Shown here: positions 1 to 8,649 of the stretch, one piece after another | Layout: each line of letters begins with the position of its first letter | Numbering within the stretch: position 1 is the stretch's first letter | From: Puniceibacterium antarcticum | GTDB lineage: Bacteria; Pseudomonadota; Alphaproteobacteria; Rhodobacterales; Rhodobacteraceae | DNA: 37,596 bases | Direction of reading: 5' to 3' | Assembly: GCF_002760615.1 (NCBI RefSeq) | Contig: NZ_AWWI01000029.1 | Coordinates: forward strand, 1-37,596 | Program-made: the position numbers and the translations under genes | The notes under the pieces: model-generated | The model's input: the letters and a program-made list of their open reading frames with translations, nothing else | Databases searched by the model: none | What the model was told of the DNA's origin: nothing

Positions 1-6
1 ATCCGA

Positions 7-201
7 CTAAAAAGCCTGACCTCCAGGCGTCGTTCGCGGTGGTTCTGACCACGACGCAAGCGCAGCCTCGCTGACCCAGACCGTCAGATCACCACGTCGC
101 CGCAAGCCTTCGTCATACTCAGCCCAGTTGGTCACCCGATGTCTTTGCTTCGGTATCTTGTCACGGCGCTCAGCGTTTAATTTATGAGGCATCTCCTTCA
201 T
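7..201 (-). pseudogene. IS5-family transposase, N-terminal fragment
   Basis: A 64-residue reading frame carries the N-terminal signature of an IS5-family DDE transposase: MPHKLNAERRDKIPK near residue 5, then VTNWAEYDEGLRRRGDLTVW and a TPGGQ motif near residue 58. Related transposases continue after GGQ for about 250 more residues with the DDE catalytic core. Here the frame stops after two further residues, so the core is missing and the gene cannot be active. The element is either deleted or interrupted close to the left window edge. The better start may be the internal Met at residue 5 (position 189). It lies just beyond the end of iaaA and marks the left border of the cyanophycin module. 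Confidence 0.8.
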
Positions 202-286
202 CCTCAGCTGAAGAAACCACCGCCGATATCAGTAAAGCAGCTGTCCGTGCAAGAACTCCCTTTCAGAGAGGCGCTTAGGCGGCGCT

Positions 287-1213
287 TCAGTAGATTGCTG
301 TGCCACGGTCATCAGCGTCCACGCTCCACCCGCGATACATGCCGTCGCAATTGAAGGGCAGGGTGATCGCGCCATTCCGATCAATCGCGATCAGACCGCC
401 CGAGCCGCCCGCCGCACCGAGATCGCACAGGACAACTTCGGCGGCAGCGCGTTCCAGGCTGATGTTGGTGAGGCGCATGCGCGCGTCAATTTCATGTGCG
501 ACGCAGAGCCGCAGAAAGGCCTCGCCATCTCCAGTGGCGGAAATCGCGCAGCTTTTGTTGTCGGCGAAGGTCCCCGCGCCGATCACCGGGCTGTCACCCA
601 CACGGCCTGTACGTTTGGCGGTCATGCCCCCGGTTGAGGTTGCTGCGGCAAGCGCGCCGTTACGGTCGCGCGCCACGGCGCCGACGGTTCCGTGGCGGCG
701 CGACGGGTCGTCGTTCAGAGCGCCATCCCGTTCCATCTGCAACGTCTGCTGCAGAGAGTCCCAGCGTTCCTGGGTAAAGAAATAAGGCGCTTCGCGGAAA
801 TCGAGCGCGGCGGCGCGGGCGACGTCCACTGCGCCTTGCCCAATCATGAGCACATGGTCGGTGGTCTCCATCACCGCGCGGGCGGCGAGGATGGGGTTCT
901 TTGGTCCGAACAGGCCCGCGACCGCGCCAGCGCTGCGATCCCGGCCATCCATGATGGCGGCGTCCATCTCTTGCACGCCGTCACGGGTGAACACCGCACC
1001 CCGGCCGGCATTGAACAGTGGCTCATCTTCGAGCGCGCAGACCGCGGCGGTGACGGCGTCCAGCGCGCTGCCGTCCTTTTGCAGCACCGCCTCGCCCACC
1101 TTGAGAACGCGTTCAAGGGCGACGTGGCAGGCCGCCTCACGCTCGGGGGTCATGCAGTCGCGGGGGAGAACGCCCGCGCCGCCGTGGATCGCAAGGCTGA
1201 AACTGCCGGTCAT
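287..1213 (-). CDS. iaaA: Isoaspartyl peptidase / L-asparaginase (Ntn-hydrolase, family T2)
   Basis: This 308-residue protein is a plant-type asparaginase/beta-aspartyl peptidase. It hydrolyses beta-aspartyl dipeptides, such as the beta-Asp-Arg released from cyanophycin, and often L-asparagine. It opens with the family signature SLAIHGGAG (residues 6-14). NAGRGAVFT lies near residue 68 and the autocleavage site HGTVGAVA has Thr176 as the expected catalytic nucleophile. SATGDGEAF (about 225-233) matches the substrate-binding segment of the small subunit. Family members are made as an inactive precursor cut before this Thr into two chains. Length is normal and there is no signal peptide, so it should be cytoplasmic. 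The gene diverges from cphB across about 190 bp, which fits the last step of cyanophycin breakdown. Confidence 0.93.
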   Translation of the reverse strand: MTGSFSLAIHGGAGVLPRDCMTPEREAACHVALERVLKVGEAVLQKDGSALDAVTAAVCALEDEPLFNAGRGAVFTRDGVQEMDAAIMDGRDRSAGAVAGLFGPKNPILAARAVMETTDHVLMIGQGAVDVARAAALDFREAPYFFTQERWDSLQQTLQMERDGALNDDPSRRHGTVGAVARDRNGALAAATSTGGMTAKRTGRVGDSPVIGAGTFADNKSCAISATGDGEAFLRLCVAHEIDARMRLTNISLERAAAEVVLCDLGAAGGSGGLIAIDRNGAITLPFNCDGMYRGWSVDADDRGTAIY

Positions 1214-1292
1214 GAGGATGTCTCTTTCAGGGTAGTGCCCGTTCTTCGCGCAGAAGTTTGTCAGATCGAACCGCCGTTAGGACGATTTATGT

Positions 1293-1306
1293 GATGCAAG
1301 TGCATC
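1293..1306. promoter_or_regulatory. Inverted repeat in the iaaA-cphB divergent region
   Basis: GATGCA-AG-TGCATC is a perfect 6-bp inverted repeat with a 2-bp centre. It sits roughly midway between the divergent starts of iaaA (1213) and cphB (1405). Position and symmetry suit an operator controlling both genes, but the regulator is not identifiable and no regulator gene adjoins it. I see no convincing -35/-10 pair. This is inference from symmetry and context only. Confidence 0.3.
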
Positions 1307-1404
1307 TTGTAACCGATTCGAGCCTCTGCGCACTGTCAGCTGCCGGGCTTGGTGATAGTGTCAGAGCCAACGTATTGCCCCGCAGTGGGAGAGGAGTGCA
1401 ACAG

Positions 1405-2289
1405 ATGAATATGCCTGTCAAGGTTTCGGCCAAGGGTGCAATGGTTGCGATCGGCGGCGCCGAAGACAAGACATCCCGCGCCGATATTCTGCGCCGCGTT
1501 CTGTCTCTGTCAGACCGCGAGGCGCCGATTGTGGGGGTGATCACGACTGCAAGCAGCATCCCGGGGGATGTGTTCGACGGCTATGTCGGCATCTTTTTAG
1601 AGATTGGCGCGGCCGAGGTGCTGGACATCCGCATCCGCGACCGCAAGGACGCCGCATCGGATGAATTTGCCGAGATGATCCGCCGGTCTGACGTCATCTT
1701 TATCTCGGGCGGGGATCAGATGCGACTGACCAATATCCTGGGTGCATCCAAGGCGCTAAACACAATTCGTGCGCGCCGCGAGGAAGGTGCCGTGATCGCA
1801 GGGACCAGCGCCGGTGCGGCCTGCCAGTCGCAGACTATGGTCTATGGCGGTCCTGCCGACGATTCCCTGCGAAAGGGTGCCGTCAAGATGAGCGCCGGTT
1901 TCGGTTTGGTGAACGGCGTTGTGATGGACACCCACTTTCTGGAACGTGGCCGGTTTTCTCGGCTGATGGAGGTCGGCGCGACCAATCCCGAATACCTTGG
2001 CGTCGGTCTGGGAGAGGATGCTGCCGTCCTGTTTGACGGAGATCTGATCCGCGCCTTTGGGCCGGGTCACGTGATCTTGGTTGACAGTTCACAGATAACC
2101 GGATCGAATGTGTTTGATCTCGAGGACGGTGAAGCAGTCAGCGTCCAGAACGTCATCATGCACGCGCTGGTTGATGGCTATGCATACAGCATGGCGGATC
2201 GGCGGGTCCTGAGCCCCGAAGATTTGCGGGCCGGAAACCTGGAGCATTCGATTGCATATACTCGAAAACCGTGCGTTGCGCGGACCTAA
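1405..2289 (+). CDS. cphB: Cyanophycinase (peptidase family S51)
   Basis: The enzyme hydrolyses cyanophycin to beta-Asp-Arg dipeptides in the cytoplasm. The N-terminal glycine-rich strand is MVAIGGAEDKT, followed by FISGGDQMRL. The nucleophile elbow GTSAGA has Ser135 as the expected catalytic serine. DTHFLERGRFSRL and GVGLGEDAAV are further conserved S51 features. The open frame reaches back to 1258, but I chose the ATG at 1405. A strong ribosome binding site (GGAGAGGAG) lies about 5-13 bases upstream of it, and the resulting 294 residues match the family length. The end overlaps the start of cphA by 38 bases, which indicates co-transcription and probably translational coupling. Confidence 0.93.
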   Translation: MNMPVKVSAKGAMVAIGGAEDKTSRADILRRVLSLSDREAPIVGVITTASSIPGDVFDGYVGIFLEIGAAEVLDIRIRDRKDAASDEFAEMIRRSDVIFISGGDQMRLTNILGASKALNTIRARREEGAVIAGTSAGAACQSQTMVYGGPADDSLRKGAVKMSAGFGLVNGVVMDTHFLERGRFSRLMEVGATNPEYLGVGLGEDAAVLFDGDLIRAFGPGHVILVDSSQITGSNVFDLEDGEAVSVQNVIMHALVDGYAYSMADRRVLSPEDLRAGNLEHSIAYTRKPCVART

Positions 2290-4894
2290 CTATTACAGTC
2301 GCTACCAAGCGATCTACATGCGGCTGGACATAGAGGAACTTGAAGACCGCCCGAGCGACAAGGTGCCGGGGATCGCCGATAAGTTGCAGGAGCTGATCCC
2401 CACCATTTTCGATCATCGCTGTTCAGTGGGCACGCCAGGCGGGTTCCTTGAACGTGTGAAGAACGGCACTTGGGCAGGGCACATGGTTGAACATGTGGCG
2501 CTGGAATTGCAGAATATGATCGGGTTTTCCGTCGGTTACGGCAAGACGGTCGACAGCTATGACCCCGGTGTATACAATATCGTCTTTCGCTACCGGGACG
2601 AGGCCAGCGGCCTTGCCGCGGGCGAGGCGGCGGTGGTCATCGTGCAGAAGCTTTACGATGGCGAAGACGTCGATCTTGGCCCGATCATCGACCATCTGAA
2701 AGAGGTGCGGGATGCCAATGCGCTGGGTCCGTCAACCGGATCCATCGTCAACGCCGCCCGCGACCGCAACATTCCCGCCTATAACCTGACCGCCGGGACC
2801 AGCTATACTCAGCTGGGCCAAGGGATTAAACAGCGCCGGTTTCAGGCCACGGTCACGGATGCGAGCGGAATCATTGGCCATTCTATCGCTGACGACAAGG
2901 AATGGACCAAGCAGATCCTGGACGAATCCGGTGTTCCGGTGCCGCGCGGTCAGGTGTGTTATTCCGTTGCAGAGGCACAAGAGGCCGCCGACTGGATCGG
3001 CTGGCCCGTGGTGACCAAACCGCTGTCAGGCAATCACGGGCGCGGCGTCACGACTGACATCACCAACCCGGAGGATCTGCAGGCGGGATTTGATGCAGCA
3101 CTTGCACGTGTGCGCGACGATTCCGGCGCGGTGATCGTCGAAAGCTACATCACCGGCGAAGATCACCGGATGCTGGTCATCGGCGGAAAGTTGGTTGCGG
3201 CTGCGCGCCGCCGTCCGGCCCATGTGGTGGGTGATGGCAAAAACACGGTTCAGAAGCTGATCGACATCGAAAATTCGGACCCGCGCCGGGGCGTCGGGCA
3301 TGAAAACTTGCTGACCCAGATCCATGTGGATGTTCAGACCATGCGGATGCTGGAACAGGCGGGCCATACGCTCGACACCGTTTTGCCCGAGGGTGAGATT
3401 GCCTATCTGAAATCCACGGCGAATATCTCGACCGGGGGGACGGCGACGGATCTGACGGATGAGGTGCATCCCGAGGTCAAATTCGCGATGGAGCGGATCG
3501 CAAGGCTTGTCGGGCTTGATATCATAGGCATCGACCTTCTGGCCGAAAACCTGTCCATCCCGCTGGATCAGCAATCCGCTGGCGTGGTTGAGGTCAATGC
3601 TGGCCCGGGGTTCCGGATGCATATGGCACCGACCCACGGCACACCGCGCCCCGTGGGACAGCACGTTGTCGACATGCTGTTCCCCGATCCTACCGACAAT
3701 GGCCGCATTCCAATCACTGCGATTACCGGCACCAATGGCAAGACGACGACCACGCGCCTGACCACGCATATCCTGCGCCAGGCGGGCAATTCGGTTGGCA
3801 TGGGCTGCACCGGCACGGTCGAGATCGACAACAACGTGATTCTTCGCGGGGATTATTCCGGCCCCGCAGCGGCGCAGGCGGTTCTGCGTGAACCCACCGT
3901 GCAACATGCGGTGCTTGAGGTGGCCCGCGGTGGTATCATGCGCCGAGGGCTTGGCTTTGACGAATGTGATGTGGGCGTATTGCTCAATATCGCGTCGGAC
4001 CATCTGGGTGAGCGGGACATTCACACGCTTGAGGAACTTGCCCGCTGCAAGACCGTGGTGGTGGATGCCGTCAAGAAAGACGGCGGATTCTGTGTGCTGA
4101 ATGCAGACGATCCGCTGGTGATGGAGCACGGCACCTATTGGGCGCGTGGTCAGATCATCTATTTCACCATGGACCCTGAAAATCCGGCGCTGACCGAGCA
4201 TCTGGCAGGGCTTGGCATGGTCCTGACCGTCAAACAGGGCAAGATCGTCCTGCTGCGCGGCAAGGTCACGGTCGAGATTGTCGAGGTGAACGATGTGCCC
4301 ATCGCGTTCGAAGGCCACGCGCCGTTCAACGTGCAGAACGCCATGGCGGCGGCGGCGGCGGCGATTGCCCACGGGATCGAGATTGACGACATCCGCGCCG
4401 GGCTGCTGACCTTCCACCCGACGCCGGCGCAAATGCCGGGCCGCACCAATTACTTTGAGGCGGACGGCGTGAAATGCCTGATCGACTATGGCCACAATGT
4501 GCCTGCACTGATCGCGCTGGAACCGCTGGTCAACGGTCTGGCCACCCAACGCAAAATCGGCGTCGCCACAGCCCCAGGCAACCGGCGCGACGAGGATTTG
4601 GCCGCACTTGGCGCGCAACTCGCCCGGATGTGCGATCTGGTCTATGTCTATGAGACCGACGCGCGCGGCCGTGAAACCGGCGAAACATCGCGGCTGATCC
4701 ACGCAGGCGCGGCCTCTGTCGTGGCCGGGGCGCAGGTCGAAACGATCATGAGCGAACAGGAAGCCGTGGCCAAGGCGATTGATGCGGCAGAGCCGGGCGA
4801 TTTCCTGCTGCTGCTGGTTGACGACATCGAAGGTACGACAGAGCGGCTTAAGGGGCGGACCTATGCCTCGCAAGCTGAACTCGCCAAAGTCTGA
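2252..4894 (+). CDS. cphA: Cyanophycin synthetase
   Basis: CphA makes multi-L-arginyl-poly-L-aspartate from Asp and Arg using ATP. The 880 residues follow the CphA1 layout: an N-terminal domain (HILENRALRGPNYYSRYQ at the start), an ATP-grasp domain at roughly 220-480 that adds Asp (KPLSGNHGRGVTTD, then VEVNAGPGFRMHMAP), and a Mur-ligase-like domain that adds Arg, with the ATP loop GTNGKTTTTR from residue 493. Both active centres look intact and the length is normal. The start is a TTG inside the cphB reading frame with GGAG 7 bases upstream. No ATG precedes the conserved N-terminal sequence, so TTG is well supported. This would be the biosynthetic core of the locus. Confidence 0.95.
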   Translation: MHILENRALRGPNYYSRYQAIYMRLDIEELEDRPSDKVPGIADKLQELIPTIFDHRCSVGTPGGFLERVKNGTWAGHMVEHVALELQNMIGFSVGYGKTVDSYDPGVYNIVFRYRDEASGLAAGEAAVVIVQKLYDGEDVDLGPIIDHLKEVRDANALGPSTGSIVNAARDRNIPAYNLTAGTSYTQLGQGIKQRRFQATVTDASGIIGHSIADDKEWTKQILDESGVPVPRGQVCYSVAEAQEAADWIGWPVVTKPLSGNHGRGVTTDITNPEDLQAGFDAALARVRDDSGAVIVESYITGEDHRMLVIGGKLVAAARRRPAHVVGDGKNTVQKLIDIENSDPRRGVGHENLLTQIHVDVQTMRMLEQAGHTLDTVLPEGEIAYLKSTANISTGGTATDLTDEVHPEVKFAMERIARLVGLDIIGIDLLAENLSIPLDQQSAGVVEVNAGPGFRMHMAPTHGTPRPVGQHVVDMLFPDPTDNGRIPITAITGTNGKTTTTRLTTHILRQAGNSVGMGCTGTVEIDNNVILRGDYSGPAAAQAVLREPTVQHAVLEVARGGIMRRGLGFDECDVGVLLNIASDHLGERDIHTLEELARCKTVVVDAVKKDGGFCVLNADDPLVMEHGTYWARGQIIYFTMDPENPALTEHLAGLGMVLTVKQGKIVLLRGKVTVEIVEVNDVPIAFEGHAPFNVQNAMAAAAAAIAHGIEIDDIRAGLLTFHPTPAQMPGRTNYFEADGVKCLIDYGHNVPALIALEPLVNGLATQRKIGVATAPGNRRDEDLAALGAQLARMCDLVYVYETDARGRETGETSRLIHAGAASVVAGAQVETIMSEQEAVAKAIDAAEPGDFLLLLVDDIEGTTERLKGRTYASQAELAKV

Positions 4895-4926
4895 TACTGA
4901 CATCGGGCACAGGTCCGGGCGGGGCA

Positions 4927-4944
4927 GGCTCCTTTAAAGGAGCC
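4927..4944. repeat. 18-bp perfect palindrome between cphA and the ATP-grasp gene
   Basis: GGCTCCTTTAAAGGAGCC is a perfect palindrome in the 91-bp gap after cphA. Outer complementary tracts (GGGCGGGGCA before it and TGCCGCCC near 4959-4966) could lengthen the RNA stem. No T-run follows, so a simple intrinsic terminator is unlikely. An mRNA-processing or attenuating hairpin that lowers expression of the two downstream genes, or an operator, is more likely. Confidence 0.5.
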
Positions 4945-4985
4945 GCTCTGTCCGTGCCGCCCACCCCCAATCATAAGGACAGACA

Positions 4986-6284
4986 ATGACCAAGAACGTG
5001 TTCGTTATCGGATTGAACGACATGAACGCCGAGCGTCTGACGCGCCTGCGCGGGGTAGAGGATGTTGTATTTCACCCGCTGCTCACGCCTGCTCAGGTGT
5101 CAGAGACACAGGATTTCGACATCCCCGCCATGCTGGCCGAGGCCGAAGGGGTGCTGGATTCCTTTGACGGATCGATTGACGCCATCGTCGGCTATATCGA
5201 CTTTCCCGTGTCCACCATGCTGCCGCTGCTGTGCAAGAAATACGGAACCAAGAACGCCTCGCTCGAAAGCCTGCTGAAATGCGAGCATAAATTCTGGTCA
5301 CGTAAGGTCATGTCCGAGGTGATCCCCGAACATATCCCGAAATTCACGGCGTTTGACCCGTTTGACGACAACGCCCTGGCCAAGATCGGCGAGGCGGATC
5401 TGCGCTTTCCCTTCTTTGTCAAGCCGATCAAATCTTCGGGCTCGCGTCTGGGATTTCGGATCGATAGCCCCGAAGATTTCGACTACGCCACAGAAAAGCT
5501 GCGGGCCGAGATCCGGTCTATCGGTGAACCGTTCGATTATGTCCTGAGCCAAGCCGAAATGCCCGACGACATCCGCGCGGTTGAAGGGCATTACTGCATG
5601 GCCGAACAGGTCATCGGCGGGCGGCAATGTACCGTCGAAGGCTATGTCTATAACGGCGAGGTGGTGCCCTACGGCACGGTGGATTCCATCCGCTATCCGC
5701 AGGTTCTGAGCTTTTTCTACTATCTCTACCCCTCGACCCTGCCCAAGAGGGTGCAGGACATCATGAACGACATCACCCGCACGATCATGACCCATATCGG
5801 CTATGACAATGCGGGCTTTAACATCGAATATTACTGGGATGAGGTGTCCAACAAGATCTGGCTGCTTGAGATCAACACACGGATCGCGCAGTCCCATTGC
5901 GACCTGTTCGAGATGGTCGACGGGGTCAGCCACCAGCAGGTGACCATTGACCTTGGCCTGGGCCGCCGTCCCGACATGCCGCAGGGTGAAGGGCCGCAGA
6001 ACGTGGCGGGGGAGTTCTTTTACCGGGTGTTCTTCAATGACGCCACGGTGTCCCGCGTCCCGTCCAAGGCCGAAATCGCCGTTGCGGCAGAGCAGGTCGA
6101 TGGCACGCGCATCAGTTCCTATGTGGCCAAAAATTCGCTGCTGTCGGAACTGCCCGAACAGGATGCCTACAGCTTTGCCGTCGCCTCGGTCTGGATGGGG
6201 GCAAGCAAGCAGTCCAAGCTGCTATGGAATTACGAACAGGTGATGAAAAAGCTGAACTACGAGTTCACTGATATCGTGGAATAG
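4986..6284 (+). CDS. ATP-grasp domain ligase of unknown substrate
   Basis: A 432-residue protein of the ATP-grasp fold, like carbamoyl-phosphate synthase or biotin carboxylase domains. Such enzymes form amide or peptide bonds through an acyl-phosphate. A Rossmann-like N-terminal part (MTKNVFVIGLNDMNAERL) precedes the ATP-binding strand FPFFVKPIKSSGSRLG (141-156). The metal-binding segment is GFNIEYYWDE (277-286) and LLEINTRIAQ (293-302), whose Glu and Asn resemble the usual E-x-N-x-R ligands. It is not a biotin carboxylase or D-Ala ligase that I can place. The gene has a clear AAGGAC ribosome binding site and lies downstream of cphA on the same strand. That suggests ligation of an amino acid or a dipeptide linked to cyanophycin metabolism. 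The substrate is inference and unproven. Confidence 0.85.
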   Translation: MTKNVFVIGLNDMNAERLTRLRGVEDVVFHPLLTPAQVSETQDFDIPAMLAEAEGVLDSFDGSIDAIVGYIDFPVSTMLPLLCKKYGTKNASLESLLKCEHKFWSRKVMSEVIPEHIPKFTAFDPFDDNALAKIGEADLRFPFFVKPIKSSGSRLGFRIDSPEDFDYATEKLRAEIRSIGEPFDYVLSQAEMPDDIRAVEGHYCMAEQVIGGRQCTVEGYVYNGEVVPYGTVDSIRYPQVLSFFYYLYPSTLPKRVQDIMNDITRTIMTHIGYDNAGFNIEYYWDEVSNKIWLLEINTRIAQSHCDLFEMVDGVSHQQVTIDLGLGRRPDMPQGEGPQNVAGEFFYRVFFNDATVSRVPSKAEIAVAAEQVDGTRISSYVAKNSLLSELPEQDAYSFAVASVWMGASKQSKLLWNYEQVMKKLNYEFTDIVE

Positions 6285-6363
6285 CCTCTGCTCGCTGGAC
6301 TTCCGGCGGTTCGGGCCTGATACCGGCCGCCGAAACCCATCTTTGGCAAAATCGAGTGATTGC

Positions 6364-8373
6364 ATGAAAATCGACGCCCCATTGCCCCGTCCCGTACGGG
6401 AACTTGAGCATGTCGAAATCCCGATGCCGGACGGCACGCGGCTGGCCGCGCGGATCTGGATGCCCGAGGATGGGGCGCCGGTGCCTGCGATCCTTGAATA
6501 CATTCCCTATCGCAAGAACGACAAGACGCTGGAGCGCGACCATGCCCGCGCACCGTGGTTGGCCGCACAGGGCTATGCCTATGTGCGGGTCGATCTGCGT
6601 GGGACAGGTGAGTCCGAAGGGCTGATGGTTGACGAATACACCCCGCTTGAACTGCAGGACGGCTGCGACGTGATCGCCTGGCTGGCCGATCAGGGCTGGT
6701 GCGACGGGGGCGTCGGGATTGTGGGGATTTCCTGGGGCGGGTTCAACGGCTTGCAGCTGGCGGCATTGCGTCCGCCGGCGCTGAAAGCGGTTGTCACGAT
6801 CTGTTCGACCGATGACCGCTATGCAGACGACATTCATTACATGGGCGGCACCCTGCTGGGGGATCAGCTGTCCTGGGCCTCGGTCATGTTCGGCATCAAC
6901 ACGCTGCCGCCCGACCCAAAGCATGTGGGTGCGCGCTGGCGCGACATGTGGGAAGAGCGGCTGGACGGTTCTGGCCTGTGGCTGGAAAACTGGCTGCACC
7001 ACCAGACCCGTGATGATTTCTGGAAACACGGTTCGGTCTGCGAGGATTTCGCGGATATTAAAGTGCCGGTTTACGCGGTCAGCGGCTGGGCCGATGGCTA
7101 TTGCCGGTCCGTCTTTCGGCTGGTCGAAAACCTGAGCGGCCCGGTCAAGGGGATCGTTGGCCCCTGGTCGCACAAATATCCGTATCTGGGGGCGCCCGGC
7201 CCGGCCATCGACTGGCTGACGGAAGAGGTCCGCTGGTGGGATCACTGGCTTAAGGGACGCGAGACCGGGATCATGGAGGAACCGCCGCTGAGGCTGTATC
7301 TGCAGGACCACGCCGCGCCGCGCAGCCATTATGACCACCGGGACGGTGAATGGATCACCGAACCGGCCTGGCCGTCGCCGAACGTCACGCGCACCGGTTT
7401 CGGGCTTGGCGCCGACGGGCGGCTTGGCGGGGTCGTGGATGCCACGGATGCCAAAGTGTCGATCTGCTCGCCGCTTTGGGTTGGGGGACAGGCGGGCAAG
7501 TGGTGCTCCTACGCGCATCCCGGCGACCAGCCGGGAGATCAGCGGCGCGAAGATGCTGGCAGTCTGGTGTTCGACACTGCCCCGCTGAAGGCAGATATGA
7601 ACATCGCGGGCGATGCGCGGCTGACCCTGACCCTGCAGGTCGATCAGCCGGTCGCGCAGGTCGCCGTGCGGCTGGTGGACGTGGCGCCAGATGGGGCGGC
7701 GACGCGAGTCAGCTATGGCCTGCTGAACCTGACCCACCGCGACGGTCACGAAGAGCCCGCGCCGCTGGAACCGGGGCAGACCTACACCGTAGAAGTGCCG
7801 TTCAAGCATGTTGCGCAGACTTTTCGCGCCGGGCATCTTATCCGGCTGGGCATTTCGACCAGCTATTTCCCCATTGCCTGGCCCGCGCCGGAACCTGTGA
7901 CGCTGACGGTGCTGACCGGCCAGTCACAGTTGTCTCTGCCGGTGCGCACAGCTGACGGGCCTGAGGTGCGGGATCTGGGTGCGCCGCGTGCGGGCGAACC
8001 GCTGGACGTGACATATGCCGAACCTTCGCAAGCCGAATGGACTGTGTCCGAGGACCGCGATACGGGCCGTGTCACTATCGAGGTCCGGGATCACGAAGGC
8101 GGGGCGCATATCACCGCGCATGACTTTTACCACTCCGCCGAAGGGCGCGAGCGCTATTCGGTTCTGCCCGACGATCCGACCTCGGCCGAGGGCGAGGTGA
8201 CATGGACCCATGAAATGCGCCGCGACGGCTGGTCGGTCAGAACCATCACCACCACGCGATTAACCGGTGACAAGGATGCGTTTCAAATCACCGCACGGCT
8301 TCGGGCGTGGGAGGGCGATACATTGGTCCGGGACAAGGATTGGGATGTCTCAATCCCGCGCAATCTGGTCTGA
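6364..8373 (+). CDS. CocE/NonD-family alpha/beta hydrolase (X-Pro dipeptidyl-peptidase S15-like)
   Basis: This 669-residue protein has the S15/CocE architecture: an N-terminal alpha/beta hydrolase domain and a C-terminal jelly-roll domain from about residue 330. The first part shows PDGTRLAARIWMP, then YVRVDLRGTGESEG. The nucleophile elbow GISWGG puts the catalytic serine at residue 123, with an expected Asp/His pair downstream (SGWADGY and GPWSHKYPY). There is no signal peptide. I preferred the ATG at 6364 to a TTG at 6343 because the conserved sequence starts right after it. It follows the ATP-grasp gene by 79 bp and is the last gene of the cyanophycin group. It may cleave a peptide or ester made or released by this pathway, but family members range widely in substrate. 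Confidence 0.88.
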   Translation: MKIDAPLPRPVRELEHVEIPMPDGTRLAARIWMPEDGAPVPAILEYIPYRKNDKTLERDHARAPWLAAQGYAYVRVDLRGTGESEGLMVDEYTPLELQDGCDVIAWLADQGWCDGGVGIVGISWGGFNGLQLAALRPPALKAVVTICSTDDRYADDIHYMGGTLLGDQLSWASVMFGINTLPPDPKHVGARWRDMWEERLDGSGLWLENWLHHQTRDDFWKHGSVCEDFADIKVPVYAVSGWADGYCRSVFRLVENLSGPVKGIVGPWSHKYPYLGAPGPAIDWLTEEVRWWDHWLKGRETGIMEEPPLRLYLQDHAAPRSHYDHRDGEWITEPAWPSPNVTRTGFGLGADGRLGGVVDATDAKVSICSPLWVGGQAGKWCSYAHPGDQPGDQRREDAGSLVFDTAPLKADMNIAGDARLTLTLQVDQPVAQVAVRLVDVAPDGAATRVSYGLLNLTHRDGHEEPAPLEPGQTYTVEVPFKHVAQTFRAGHLIRLGISTSYFPIAWPAPEPVTLTVLTGQSQLSLPVRTADGPEVRDLGAPRAGEPLDVTYAEPSQAEWTVSEDRDTGRVTIEVRDHEGGAHITAHDFYHSAEGRERYSVLPDDPTSAEGEVTWTHEMRRDGWSVRTITTTRLTGDKDAFQITARLRAWEGDTLVRDKDWDVSIPRNLV

Positions 8374-8484
8374 GTCGCTTTCATGCATAGCGGAAGCACA
8401 ATTCACACCCCGCCTGCCTGTCTCATTTTTGTGCAGGCGCAGCAGAATCTTCATGAGGTTTGGGGACCCAACAGCTGTTTGATC

Positions 8485-8640
8485 CCGCAGTTTGATGGTG
8501 CGATCCTTTCTCAGGCTTGGAAAGAAGCATGATGTGACAAGTTCATCACGGGAGCGCCACGTACTGTCACCCGGCAGTGGTTTGCAGGGCAAGCCATGAA
8601 GGGGCACGCATTCCTTCAGCGCTACAATAAAGCGATCACA
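8485..8640 (+). repeat. Degenerate repeat, copy A (coding remnant of unknown family)
   Basis: This stretch is related to the reverse complement of 17730-17890, at an estimated three-quarters base identity by eye. The similarity persists in translation. Copy A reads FDGAILSQAWKEA, then (after an in-frame stop) APRTVTRQWFAGQA and LQRYNKA. Copy B reads LDGAIHSQEWMEA, APSRVTRHWFALQ and LQRSNTA. Conservation at protein level suggests a decayed mobile-element gene. I do not recognise the family. Copy A has an internal stop and runs directly into IS66 sequence at about 8650. The stretch 8374-8484 before it holds nothing I can assign. Confidence 0.55.
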
Positions 8641-8649
8641 AGCTTCGCT

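Noticed and set aside
3026-4903. 625-codon open frame on the minus strand opposite cphA
   Set aside because: It is a mirror of the high-G+C codon pattern of cphA, has no family motif or good start, and cphA is clearly the real gene.
6265-7836. 523-codon minus-strand open frame opposite the CocE/NonD hydrolase
   Set aside because: No recognisable domain, and the plus-strand gene with its serine hydrolase motif covers the same bases.
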